Below, in pieces: positions 44,173 to 53,184 of a stretch of DNA of 64,000 nucleotides (position 1 is the first letter of the stretch; the number at the start of each line of letters is the position of its first letter). The notes beneath the pieces were generated by a model. The model was given only the letters and a program-made list of their open reading frames with translations, did not search any database and was not told where the DNA came from. Origin of the DNA: Lagopus muta (Eukaryota > Chordata > Aves > Galliformes > Phasianidae); contig NC_064471.1 in assembly GCF_023343835.1 (NCBI RefSeq), forward strand, positions 6,003,598 through 6,067,597, in the 5' to 3' direction. Position numbers and translations under genes: made by a program.

Positions 44173-47100
44173 GGAAAGGGATAATAGAGTATATTGGACT
44201 GTGTGGATTCGATGGCCTGGCACATCAGAACCACTGAAATATAAGGCCCTGGTGGACACTGGTGCACAGTGCCCTCTGATGCCCTCGAGTCACCAAGGGA
44301 CAGAATCAATCCATATTTCTGGAGTGACCGGGGGCTCTCAAGAATTGACTGTGTTGGAGGCTGAGATAAGCCTCACTGGTAAGGACTGGCAAAAACATCC
44401 TATTGTGACGGGCCCAGGGGCTCCATGTATACTAGGGATTGATTATCTCAGAAGGGGGCATTTCAAGGATCCTAAGGGGTATCGGTGGGCCTTTGGAATA
44501 GCTGCTGTGGATGCAGACAACATTAAGCAGCTGTCTGTTTTGCCTGGCCTGTCAGAAGATCCATCTGTTGTGGGGCTGCTGCGAGTAAAAGAGCAACAGG
44601 TACCGATTGCTACAAAAACGGTGCACAGGCGTCAGTACCGCACCAACAGGGATTCTTTGCTCCCCATTCATAAGTTAATTCGTCAACTAGAGAGCCAGGG
44701 AGTGATCAGCAAAACTCACTCGCCTTTTAACAGCCCCATATGGCCAGTGCGTAAAGCCAGTGGAGAATGGAGGCTGACGGTGGACTACCGTGGCCTGAAT
44801 GAAGTCACACCCCCACTGAGTGCTGCTGTGCCGGACATGTTAGAACTCCAGTATGAACTGGAGTCAAAAGCGGCCAAATGGTATGCCACCATTGACATTG
44901 CTAATGCCTTCTTTTCCATCCCTTTGGCCAAAGAATGTAAGCCACAGTTCGCTTTCACATGGAGGGGCATTCAGTATACCTGGAACCGTTTGCCCCAGGG
45001 GTGGAAACACAGCCCGACCATTTGCCATGGGTTGATCCAAACTGTATTGGAACAAGGCAGCGCTCCTGAGCACCTGCAGTACATTGATGACATCATTGTG
45101 TGGGGCGATACAGCAGAAGATGTCTTTACAAAAGGAGAGCGAATGATCCAAATTCTTCTGAGTGCTGGTTTTGCTATTAAGCGAAGCAAAGTGAAAGGAC
45201 CTGCCCAGGAAATTCAGTTCCTAGGTATAAAGTGGCAAGATGGCCGTCGTCACATCCCGACAGACGTGATCGACAAAATCACTGCCATGTCTCCCCCCAC
45301 TAGCAAAAGAGAGACACAATCTTTTCTGGGTGCAGTGGGCTTTTGGAGAATGCATGTTCCAAACTACAGCCTCATTGTAAGCCCCCTTTATTATGTGACA
45401 CGAATGAGAAATGAGTTTACATGGGGCCCTGAGCAGCAGCAGGCTTTTGAACAGATTAAACAGGAGATAGCCCGTGCCGTGGCCCTAGGGCCAGTACGGA
45501 CGGGACAGGGTATAAAGAACATCCTCTATACCGCTGCTGGAGAGAACGGTCCCACTTGGAGTTTGTGGCAAAGAGCCTCAGGAGAGACACGAGGCCGACC
45601 CCTGGGATTCTGGAGTCGGGCGTACAGAGGGTCTGAAGAGCACTACACTCCAACTGAAAAGGAGATCTTAGCTGCATATGAGGGGGTTCGGGCTGCTTCC
45701 GAAGTAGTCGGTACTGAAACACAGCTCCTTCTGGCACCTCGACTGCCAGTGCTGAACTGGATGTTTAAAGGAAAGGTTCCCTCCACCCATCATGCTACTG
45801 ATGCCACTTGGAGTAAGTGGATTGCGTTGATTACACAGCGAGCGCGGATGGGGAACCTCAGCCGTCCAGGAATCCTAGAAGTCATCATGGACTGGCCTGA
45901 AGGTAAAAAGTTTGGAACACCACCAGGAGAAGAAGTATCACGTGCTAAAGAAGCCCCACCATACAATGAACTACCAGAGAATGAAAAGAAATATGCCCTG
46001 TTCACAGATGGATCGTGTCGTATTGTGGGAAAGCATCGCAGATGGAAATCTGCTGTGTGGAGCCCCACACGACGAGTTGCAGAGGCCACTGAAGGGAAAG
46101 GAGAATCAAGCCAATTTGCAGAGGTAAAGGCTGTCCAACTGGCCTTAGATGTCGCTGAACGGGAGAGGTGGCCAATGCTCTATCTTTACACTGACTCGTG
46201 GATGGTAGCAAATGCCTTATGGGGGTGGTTACAGCAGTGGGAGCAAAATAACTGGCAAAGAAGGGGTAAACCTATTTGGGCTGCTGAACTGTGGAAAGAC
46301 ATTGCTGCCCGAACAAAGACTATAGTTGTAAAGGTGCGCCATGTAGATGCTCATGTGCCCAAGAGTCGGGCTACTGAAGAACAGCAAAATAACCATCAGG
46401 TAGATCGAGCTGCCAGAATTGAGGTGGCTCAAATAGACTTAGACAGGCAGAACAAGGGTGAATTATTTCTGGCTCGGTGGGCCCATGAGACCTCAGGTCA
46501 TCAAGGGAGAGATGCAACATACAAATGGGCTAGAGACCGAGGGGTGGACTTAACTATGGATGCCATTGCACAGGTTATTCATAACTGTGAAACATGTGCC
46601 ATCATCAAACAAGCCAAGAGGATGAAACCCCTCTGGGAGGAAGGGCGATGGCAAAAGTACAAATATGGGGAGGCATGGCAGGTTGATTATATCACCTTGC
46701 CACGATCTCGCAATGGTAAGCATTATGTGCTTACTATGGTGGAGGCAACCACTGGGTGGCTCGAAACATATGCAGTACCCCATGCTACCGCCCGAAACAC
46801 AATACTGGGTCTCGAGAAACAAGTCCTGTGGCGACATGGCACCCCAGAAAGGATTGAGTCAGATAATGGGACTCATTTCAAAAATTCTCTTGTAAATACT
46901 TGGGCCAAACATCATGGCATCGAGTGGATTTACCATACTCCCTATCATGCACCAGCCTCTGGTAAAATTGAACGATACAATGGATTGTTAAAAACGATGC
47001 TAAAAGCACTGGGTGGCGGAACATTTAAGCACTGGGAGAAGCATTTGGCAGAAGCCACCTGGTTAGTCAGTACCAGAGGATCTATCAATCGTGATGGTCC

Positions 47101-47332
47101 TAACCAATCCAGTTCCCTACATACCGTAGAGGGAGATAAAGTCCCTGTTGTACATGTAAAGAACATGTTAGGAAAGGCAGTTTGGGTTCTTCCAGCTTCT
47201 GGAAAGGGCAGACCTCTCCGTGGTACAGTTTTTGCCCAGGGACCAGGATCCACTTGGTGGGTAATGCAGAAGAATGGGGATGTCCAGTGTGTACCACAGG
47301 GAAACTTGATGGCAGGGGAGTGCAGTTACTAA
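44147..47332 (+). CDS. pol: Pol: protease, RT, RNase H, integrase (full-length)
   Basis: An open frame of 18 codons after the gag UAG plus 1043 codons from 44201. There is no ATG at its start, so it is expected as a Gag-Pol readthrough product. Counting from 44201: protease LVDTGAQ 17-23; RT block PFNSPIWPVRK near 175-185, LPQG 264-267 and YIDD 294-297; RNase H residues D603, E641, D665 and D735; integrase zinc motif H762, H767, C796 and C799; catalytic D829, D888 and E924, with the D,D-35-E spacing. All usual catalytic residues are present and no stop or frameshift is seen. RT wording is nearest to class III (ERV-L/spuma-like) elements, judged by eye. No dUTPase was recognised after integrase. 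Confidence 0.92.
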   Translation, partial: RGPALSQEGERDNRVYWTVWIRWPGTSEPLKYKALVDTGAQCPLMPSSHQGTESIHISGVTGGSQELTVLEAEISLTGKDWQKHPIVTGPGAPCILGIDYLRRGHFKDPKGYRWAFGIAAVDADNIKQLSVLPGLSEDPSVVGLLRVKEQQVPIATKTVHRRQYRTNRDSLLPIHKLIRQLESQGVISKTHSPFNSPIWPVRKASGEWRLTVDYRGLNEVTPPLSAAVPDMLELQYELESKAAKWYATIDIANAFFSIPLAKECKPQFAFTWRGIQYTWNRLPQGWKHSPTICHGLIQTVLEQGSAPEHLQYIDDIIVWGDTAEDVFTKGERMIQILLSAGFAIKRSKVKGPAQEIQFLGIKWQDGRRHIPTDVIDKITAMSPPTSKRETQSFLGAVGFWRMHVPNYSLIVSPLYYVTRMRNEFTWGPEQQQAFEQIKQEIARAVALGPVRTGQGIKNILYTAAGENGPTWSLWQRASGETRGRPLGFWSRAYRGSEEHYTPTEKEILAAYEGVRAASEVVGTETQLLLAPRLPVLNWMFKGKVPSTHHATDATWSKWIALITQRARMGNLSRPGILEVIMDWPEGKKFGTPPGEEVSRAKEAPPYNELPENEKKYALFTDGSCRIVGKHRRWKSAVWSPTRRVAEATEGKGESSQFAEVKAVQLALDVAERERWPMLYLYTDSWMVANALWGWLQQWEQNNWQRRGKPIWAAELWKDIAARTKTIVVKVRHVDAHVPKSRATEEQQNNHQVDRAARIEVAQIDLDRQNKGELFLARWAHETSGHQGRDATYKWARDRGVDLTMDAIAQVIHNCETCAIIKQAKRMKPLWEEGRWQKYKYGEAWQVDYITLPRSRNGKHYVLTMVEATTGWLETYAVPHATARNTILGLEKQVLWRHGTPERIESDNGTHFKNSLVNTWAKHHGIEWIYHTPYHAPASGKIERYNGLLKTMLKALGGGTFKHWEKHLAEATWLVSTRGSINRDGPNQSSSLHTVEGDKVPVVHVKNMLGKAVWVLPASGKGRPLRGTVFAQGPGSTWWVMQKNGDVQCVPQGNLMAGECSY

Positions 47333-47437
47333 TTGTATGTATATATATATATGTATAGCTATGTGTGTGTAATGCATTATAATCATTTTTTGTTTGTATA
47401 TATGTATATATATTTTAAGCATGATGTAATGATGTAG

Positions 47438-47452
47438 AATAAGGGGTGGAAT
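47438..47452 (+). other. Polypurine tract
   Basis: AATAAGGGGTGGAA directly before the 3' LTR TGTCATGG; the same purine tract precedes the copy 3 LTR at 56046-56059. It primes plus-strand DNA synthesis. Confidence 0.8.
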
Positions 47453-47613
47453 GTCATGGTTCTACGTTTTTTGTTTGTTTGTTTGTTTTATTTTGGGTTT
47501 CAGTATTCCACATCAAAACATCATGTAGTGTACGGGGCATTAAAGTGTCACTGCCCCAATCCCAGCTACCTATCCCTGTACATTACAGATGTCACGGGAT
47601 CTGACCCTTCCGG
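47453..47613 (+). mobile_element. Partial 3' LTR of ERV copy 2 (first 161 bp)
   Basis: TGTCATGG to CCCTTCCGG, then an abrupt switch to AAATC plus an inverted LTR. It carries features not seen in the 5' LTR: CTACG instead of CTATG, GTTTGTTTGTTTG-type spacing, and an extra C in TGCCCCAATCCC. The inverted LTR on its right shares all three. Confidence 0.92.
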
Positions 47614-47618
47614 AAATC

Positions 47619-48116
47619 TGTCACGGATTTGACCAGATCAATCTATGTCCGTGACAGGGGCGACAGGCCTCTGCCCTCCCCCCCCCCCCCCCACCCCAGT
47701 CCCACAAAAATGGGAAGGAAGGAAGGGAGGAAAAGAACAGCGGCAACAATCTATGGAGGAAAACTTATTTTACTATAATATTGGAATACAAGATAACACA
47801 ATAGATACAATTTAATTGCAATTGAGATTAATAAATCAGACAAGATGAGAGAGAGAGAGTTCCCGGGACCGAGTCAAACCTGAAAAGCTTGGAACGGCTA
47901 GGAAAGCACCCTCCAGCACCCACTGCTAGGCAGCAAGAGCGCGCCCCCCCCCATCCGGAAGGGTCAGATCCCGTGACTTCTGTAATGTACAGGGATAGGT
48001 AGCTGGGATTGGGGCAGTGACACTTTAATGCCCCGTACACTACATGATGTTTTGATGTGGAATACTGAAACCCAAAATAAAACAAACAAACAAACAAAAA
48101 ACGTAGAACCATGACA
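47619..48116 (-). mobile_element. Inverted LTR meeting the copy 2 3' LTR head-on
   Basis: A complete 498-bp LTR in minus sense. On its left are five bases (AAATC, 47614-47618) of the LTR-to-primer-site spacer, so it is the 5' LTR of a minus-sense provirus cut just before the primer site. On its right it abuts copy 3 gag, in frame on the plus strand, so this provirus had inserted into gag of copy 3. Only the LTR remains. Confidence 0.88.
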
Positions 48117-48436
48117 ATGAGGAACAGAATTCCCAAAACAGCCTACTTGAGGGGCTAGCCAACTTGATTTCCTCCCAGTCAGTGTCATCCAACGTCTCAG
48201 CTATCAAAAGAAGACGTCCTCCTGCTCGAACAAGTGACAACAGTAAGACCACGTCACGTTTTGCCTTGTGGCATTACCTACGCGACCATGGAGAAGATAT
48301 GAAGAAGTGGCATAAGCAACCTACTCCTGCACTTCAAGCAAGGGTAAAAGAGTTACAAGACAAATCAACCACCAAGGTGAACTTCTCCAGAAAGGTGATT
48401 GCTCCAGTTGCTGCAGACAACAGAGGTAACAAATAG
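48117..48436 (+). pseudogene. gag: gag C-terminal fragment of copy 3
   Basis: Open from the LTR edge to TAG at 48434-48436. It aligns with the copy 2 Gag end through SAIKRRRPPA, LWHYLRDHGEDMKKWHKQPT and LQARVKELQDKSTT, then has an extra segment (KVNFSRKVI) absent from copies 1 and 2. The 5' part was lost at the LTR junction; the start is not natural. Confidence 0.85.
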
Positions 48437-48462
48437 AGGGGCCCTGCCCCCAGCCAGGGGGG
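48434..48462 (+). promoter_or_regulatory. gag UAG readthrough site, copy 3
   Basis: TAG then AGGGGCCCTG and stem CCCCC (48447-48451)/GGGGG (48458-48462) with loop AGCCAG. The spacing is the same as in copy 2, with a T-A pair replaced by C-G, so pairing is kept. Confidence 0.65.
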
Positions 48463-48734
48463 GGAAAGGGATAATAGAGTTTATTGGACTGTGTGGATTA
48501 GATGGCCTGGTACATCAGAACCACAGAAATATAAGGCCCTGGTGGATACTGGTGCACAGTGCACTCTAATGCCCTCGAGTCACCAAGGGACAAAATCAAT
48601 TTATATTCATGGGGTGACAGGAGGTTCCCAAGAACTGACTATGTTGGAGGCCGAAATCAGCCTCACTGGTAAAGACTGGCAAAAGCACCCTATTGTGTCT
48701 GGCCCAGGGGCTCCATGTATTCTTGGTGTTGCCG
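48437..48734 (+). pseudogene. pol: Protease start of copy 3 pol, cut by nested provirus
   Basis: It continues in frame from gag. Protease motif LVDTGAQCTLMPSS is intact. The frame is lost at about 48727-48734, after CILG, where the nested provirus LTR begins. About 65 bp of pol between here and 53185 is missing relative to copy 2. Confidence 0.85.
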
Positions 48735-48968
48735 TTCGAGCCCGTTTCGAATTTCCCGGGAGACCGCAGCTTGGCCAATTACCGAGGCGACACCAATATG
48801 ATGAGCAGCAAATGGCGTTTATTACCCGTATACACTACCTTATATAGCCTAATTACTTCGTCTACGCCCCCAAGGGGGCACATCACACATCAATCATTAG
48901 AGCAGGGAGGGAGCTTAACACATCAGACCCTGCGGGGGGGTCTCGCAGTTTCGCAGTTGCTGACAACA
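48727..48968 (-). mobile_element. 3' LTR of nested alpharetrovirus-like provirus
   Basis: 242 bp, TGTTGTCA to CGGCAACA in minus sense. It has a TATA box CTATATAAGG (48848-48839) and AATAAACGCCATTT (48823-48810) close behind it, the compact TATA/polyadenylation arrangement of avian leukosis-type LTRs. A purine tract GGAGAGGGGGAGA (48981-48969) precedes it. A hairpin-forming CCCCCTTGGGGG sits in U3. Confidence 0.88.
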
Positions 48969-48981
48969 TCTCCCCCTCTCC
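48969..48981 (-). other. Polypurine tract of nested provirus
   Basis: GGAGAGGGGGAGA in minus sense, directly before the LTR TGTTGTCA. This fixes the LTR start. Confidence 0.85.
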
Positions 48982-49116
48982 ATGCTCAAGAAAGCATACT
49001 ACAACTCGAGAGGACCCTAACCGCGTACACCCCGAAATCCCCGCATTGCGCCTATACATGCCATTGTCCTCTCGGGTAAGCCTTGCCCCGTTACAACCCG
49101 ATTCGCAAAATATCCT

Positions 49117-49345
49117 ATCCTAATAACCCTATAACTTATATAACACTATATAACTTATAACCCTATATAACCTTATAACTTATATACTTATATACTTATA
49201 ACCTTATAACTTAATGAGCTATATACTTATATAACCTTATAACCTTATATAACTTTATAACTTAACTTATATACTTATAACTTAATGACAATCTATTATC
49301 TTAACAATCCTAAAATCTTAATATCTTATATAAGTTCTACCTTAA
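49117..49345. repeat. AT-rich degenerate tandem repeat between env and LTR
   Basis: Multiple imperfect copies of a TATAACTTATA/TATACTTATA motif, about 230 bp, within the nested provirus just after the env stop. Neither the LTR nor env shows this composition. Confidence 0.85.
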
Positions 49346-49378
49346 CGTTACAACCGTCTATCAGCCTTAAGATAAGTC

Positions 49379-51601
49379 TTACAAAAAACGATGCAGTGTA
49401 TCCCTATTTAATGCTAAATCAAGCTGGGACACTTGCTTTAGCAAGCGCCATGTCTTTATATATAATATAACTATAAAAACCAAGCATAATAGTATCAGAC
49501 CTAATATAACAACTACCGGATGTAGTACAGAGTTAAATATTCCTGTAGCTGTGGGAGACCAACCGAAAAGAACCTCCCACCAATGATGTTCTCCAGCTTT
49601 CATTACTCTTTCCAAGATGCGATGTATCTTTTTCACGTCATGATGAACAGTAATCAAGGTCTTTTGTCCGTTGTCTTTGATGCGTTCTAATAGTCGATGC
49701 AGATCGTCATGTTGTAGAAGCTCCTTTACCAAAGCGAGATTCATTCCAATCAGCGCTGGACGCAAATCTTTGATCAGGGTGTAATTGAACTGCAAAAGCT
49801 GATATGAAGTAACAGGAACTGTATAGTTAAAATCACATCCTAAAATATTGATAAAATTGCAAACACAAAGATTTGAGTGATTGGCAGTATCAACAATCAT
49901 ATCCCCTATTTGTATGGAGTCGCAATGAGTTCTGATGCAAGCACATCCTTTTCCAATATAGACAAGCATTGATTTGAACATCCTACCAGGCTGGACCTCA
50001 AAGTGGCAGATATTTTGTTCAGTGTCAAAACAGATATCTTGGGTCTCAAATGTATTACTTTCACAAATAAATCCTTGTTGTTCTCGCATGGCACATGAAC
50101 TAACGTCCACAGTTTGCCATTTCTCATTCTTTTGAAGAGCCCATATCCGATGTTCAATTGGATACAGAGTAGTCTCACCATGATTTAATCCTAGAGCTAC
50201 GATTGGATATATCGTGTATACTGAAGCATTACTTATCATCAAAACAAAAGCCACGGCATAATTGGTGACAGGATCATAAGTGAAGTTAACTAAATGCCAC
50301 CATGATTGAAATTTTCTTTCAAACCTATTTGCATTGTCCCAAATTACTTTTCTAATTTCAGTGGGTATAGTGCCATCCTCACCTTCTCTCACGATTGTCG
50401 CTGCTATAAACTGCATCCACATCTGGGCCTGAATGCAACTGAGGGCTAAAGAAGTATTACCTTGGACTGCTGAAAGCGCATCCATAATCAGCAGATGATC
50501 TCTCCTATCTATCTTTTCCCATTGCGGTAACACATCTGATAAAAGCCATTGGCTTGTTCCTAAACCTGATAGAGACGACTGTAGAGGATGTTGCAATTCA
50601 CGTATATTACTTGTAATGGCATTCAATTTACTCATGAGTATTTCAGTGTCTATACTGTTTAAGACTCCTAAACCTGTTCCCAGAATACCAGAAACATCTC
50701 TTTTTGCTCTTCTAGGTGTATCAAGTGCCTGTCGATGAAGCCATGCCGACCATCCGGCATATGACATGCTTAAAAATAATGCACAATCTGGTTTAATAGT
50801 TGACACATTAGTCTGCAATAATAGCATCACTCGTTTAAGGGACCATGTTGGATTAAAGATCACCTGACGCTGACCTGTGTTCTTTATGGCGTACGGCCCA
50901 ATTTGATAAATTTGTGGGGAGATAACACTCTCCAGTCTCCTAGTGGGAGTTGTATATGGGGCATCAGTTGTTTGTTGACTAAAGAGATCCACCTTGAATT
51001 TAAAAGATCGTCCTAAGGTGTCTTGTGTCCAAAGGCATGTTATCATTACAGGTTGGGTCAGGACGAAATTATACTGGCAATCTCCCTGTTCAATAACACA
51101 GGATTTACGATCCCTTACGCCTGATATAACATCTGTTTTCGAAATTTGAGTGGCCTTCTTATACTGAGATCCATTTACCATCCAACATTTTACTTCTATA
51201 TTCTGCCCTGGTTTTCCCCAAATTCGTGGAGATCTGGTAGCATTATCCCATCCCCATTCACTTTTGTCATACGGTCTGTTTTCACGTAACACCACGGTCA
51301 GCAAAGTCAAATTATTTACCGGTCCCATCATTCCTGTATATTCCTTACGACCATACCGTAAATCACTGATAGTTATACCCTCTCCAGGAGAAATAGCTGT
51401 AAACAACAAAAACACACAGATAACAACACAGGAGAGATTGATCTCGTCGTTATCAGTGGCTCCTTGTCTGTTTCCTTTCCCGAGGCGGGCTTCGGTCGTG
51501 GCTTCGGTCGAGGGTTCGGTGTTTTTTCTTGACGAGTTCCAAACAGCAATGCCTAAAAACAAAGCACTCAGTTCTTGATTATTTCTCTGCTTTTCCATCA
51601 T
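49379..51601 (-). CDS. env: Retroviral envelope glycoprotein, open 740 codons
   Basis: An open frame with no internal stop. It starts ATGATG, overlapping the pol TGA by 4 bases. A long leader of about 50 residues precedes a hydrophobic signal core (57-70, [12 protein letters not shown] region). The furin-type site RRAKR is at 297-301, followed by a Gly-rich hydrophobic segment ([12 protein letters not shown]) that suits a fusion peptide. The membrane anchor is about 694-715, with a short cytoplasmic tail. Many N-glycosylation sequons are present. The proportions are odd: a short surface unit (about 225 residues) and a long transmembrane unit (about 440 residues, rich in Cys and Trp). I see no obvious CX6CC motif. 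The env does not read like that of avian leukosis viruses although the pol next to it does. Exact family not assigned. Confidence 0.88.
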   Translation of the reverse strand: MMEKQRNNQELSALFLGIAVWNSSRKNTEPSTEATTEARLGKGNRQGATDNDEINLSCVVICVFLLFTAISPGEGITISDLRYGRKEYTGMMGPVNNLTLLTVVLRENRPYDKSEWGWDNATRSPRIWGKPGQNIEVKCWMVNGSQYKKATQISKTDVISGVRDRKSCVIEQGDCQYNFVLTQPVMITCLWTQDTLGRSFKFKVDLFSQQTTDAPYTTPTRRLESVISPQIYQIGPYAIKNTGQRQVIFNPTWSLKRVMLLLQTNVSTIKPDCALFLSMSYAGWSAWLHRQALDTPRRAKRDVSGILGTGLGVLNSIDTEILMSKLNAITSNIRELQHPLQSSLSGLGTSQWLLSDVLPQWEKIDRRDHLLIMDALSAVQGNTSLALSCIQAQMWMQFIAATIVREGEDGTIPTEIRKVIWDNANRFERKFQSWWHLVNFTYDPVTNYAVAFVLMISNASVYTIYPIVALGLNHGETTLYPIEHRIWALQKNEKWQTVDVSSCAMREQQGFICESNTFETQDICFDTEQNICHFEVQPGRMFKSMLVYIGKGCACIRTHCDSIQIGDMIVDTANHSNLCVCNFINILGCDFNYTVPVTSYQLLQFNYTLIKDLRPALIGMNLALVKELLQHDDLHRLLERIKDNGQKTLITVHHDVKKIHRILERVMKAGEHHWWEVLFGWSPTATGIFNSVLHPVVVILGLILLCLVFIVILYIKTWRLLKQVSQLDLALNRDTLHRFL

Positions 51602-53184
51602 GTCCCACTTACATCAGGTTTAACTTTCCTGGATGGGACCCACAAAATTTTTCCGGAATTTTTATTTTTTACTGCAGCATATCCTCTTCCCCATACCAAA
51701 ATAGACCAGCCCGATTCCCAAATACCACTATCTACCTTGATCTTAACCGGTGGCCCTTCCTCAATGATTCTTGGCTGCCAATGCTTTTGTATCGGGGTTC
51801 TTGTGTTTTCCCCACGCTCAAAATGATTCAATGCATATAATGCTCGTGCCAAAATCTCTCCTTGTTCTGATACCGGAATTCTTCCTGTATGTCCTCCGCC
51901 CTCCCCCAGGACACGAATTTTTTCTCTGAGGAGGCGGTTAGCCCTTTCAACAATAGCTTGACCTTGTGAGTTGCCTGAAATTCCTGTAGTATGTGTGATA
52001 TTCCAACGGGCTAACCATTCTTTAGACGAACGTGAAGTAAAACAAGAGCCATTATCTGTTTTTATATGGCGTGGCATTCCCAAAATTGCTATGGCTGTGG
52101 CCCAATGATGTTGTGCCGCTGTAGAACTAGTACGGCTGTGCTGTGTAGCAATAATGACTGTAGAAGACGTATCAACTGTCACTGCGAGCCATTGTCTTGG
52201 TGCCATTCGCGGTTCCATCATAAAATCTGTCTGCCAAATATCCAATGGGGTGAGACCACGGGGATTAACCCCTGCCCCTAACGCCGGCGCAGAATTACAA
52301 TATGGACACATCTGCACAATTTCCCTAACAACTGTGATAGGGATAGAACACGTTCGAGCTAACGCTTTTGCCCCTATGTGTAATGTGGAATGAAGATCAC
52401 GAGCCTCTTGCAGGGTATATACCTGCTTCCTAGCCATTTGATCAGCTATGTCATTTCCTTTTGTAAAAAATCCTGGAACATCAGAATGGCTACGGACGTG
52501 AAGAATAGCAACTGGCTCTGACCTAACCACTAAGGCATCTTCCAATAGGGCTGCAGTTACTGTATTGGGCTGTCCCTCTTTGCCCATACGCAGTAACATT
52601 TTAGCCACGAATGCAGAATCAGTAACGATGTTACAAGGTGTCTGAGGCCAAAGGCGCAACGCAACTGCCACAGCTCTGGCCTCAAGCATTTGAACACTTG
52701 CTGAACAATCTATTATCACCTTAGACTCCCATTTGCCATCCTGAGCTTGCCAGACAGCTACTCCTTGTTTAGTAGCTGAAGAAGCATCAGTAAAAATTGT
52801 TGGGCCGTCCACAGGGGTATCCAGTACTCTATACTGCAGTGATATCTGGAGAGGCCTTGCTAGATCAAAGATAGGCAGTGAGTCTGTGTAGCTAAGATTA
52901 CCACTGAAATCATAGAGAACAAGGAAAACCTCCTCTGGCAAAGGCTGAACGTTCCGAAAGGTTCCTGGCAGGTATATAGTATCAAGGTCCTTTCCAAAGG
53001 CCCTTATTGCAGTAAGACGGGTTTTACGTAACAATAACGAGAGTTGTTCTAACCACGAGGTAAATGCTTTTGTCGGCTGAACAGAAAACAACCAGCACAA
53101 TGGACGAGGACGAGAGCTAAGGGCATGCCCTATTACAGCTGCTGATCCCTCCTGGCATCTAGTCACTGCGCCTTCTGACCCTTG
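51598..53184 (-). pseudogene. pol: pol 3' part (RT end, RNase H, integrase), alpharetrovirus-like
   Basis: 522 codons from a GTG at 53166; the frame stays open to the break at about 53184, so the beginning is lost. RNase H has D127 (IFTDASS), E162, D183 and D239 (counted from 53166). Integrase has H259, H263, C287 and C290, then D314 (WQTDF), D371 (KTDNG) and E407 (QAIVERANR), a 35-residue spacing. The end stops at TGA 51600-51598 within the env start. Polymerase active site and protease are missing. Wording and order fit avian alpharetroviruses. Confidence 0.88.

Larger units (their letters stand above)
39248..46184 (-). repeat. Right arm of large inverted duplication
   Basis: The reverse complement of 27478-34417. 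From 39248 to 41457 it repeats the host flank, then the target duplication half ACACT (41458-41462), the LTR, leader, gag and pol to the point where the left arm is deleted. The first clear coding difference on leaving the identical zone is at 43997 (A/G, Ile/Val near the Gag C-terminus); from there differences become frequent. Confidence 0.95.
41463..47613 (+). mobile_element. ERV copy 2, class III-like provirus with full-length gag and pol
   Basis: Plus strand, same sense as METTL15. Order: 5' LTR (41463-41950), primer site (41958-41975), leader, gag (42230-44146), UAG, pol (to 47332), polypurine tract, and the first 161 bp of a 3' LTR (47453-47613). The target duplication ACACT is seen only at the left end. 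There is no room for env: pol stop to LTR is 120 bp. The element lacks a complete 3' LTR, so it is not a standard provirus. Confidence 0.93.
48727..53184 (-). mobile_element. Alpharetrovirus-like provirus nested in copy 3 (5' half deleted)
   Basis: Minus strand. In its own sense: pol from the RT end through integrase (53184-51598), env (51601-49379), an AT-rich repeat region, a polypurine tract (48981-48969) and a 3' LTR (48968-48727). LTR layout and pol resemble avian leukosis/EAV-type viruses. Its 5' LTR, gag, protease and most of RT are absent, and host pol sequence is missing at that edge, so one deletion removed both. Confidence 0.88.

Noticed and set aside
44201-44203. Apparent start codon of pol
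   Set aside because: The codon is GTG, and the frame is open back to the gag UAG at 44144. Readthrough from gag explains it better than internal initiation.
49117-49345. Direct repeats considered as a CRISPR-like array
   Set aside because: The units are about 11 bp, AT-only and without unique spacers; the genome is vertebrate.
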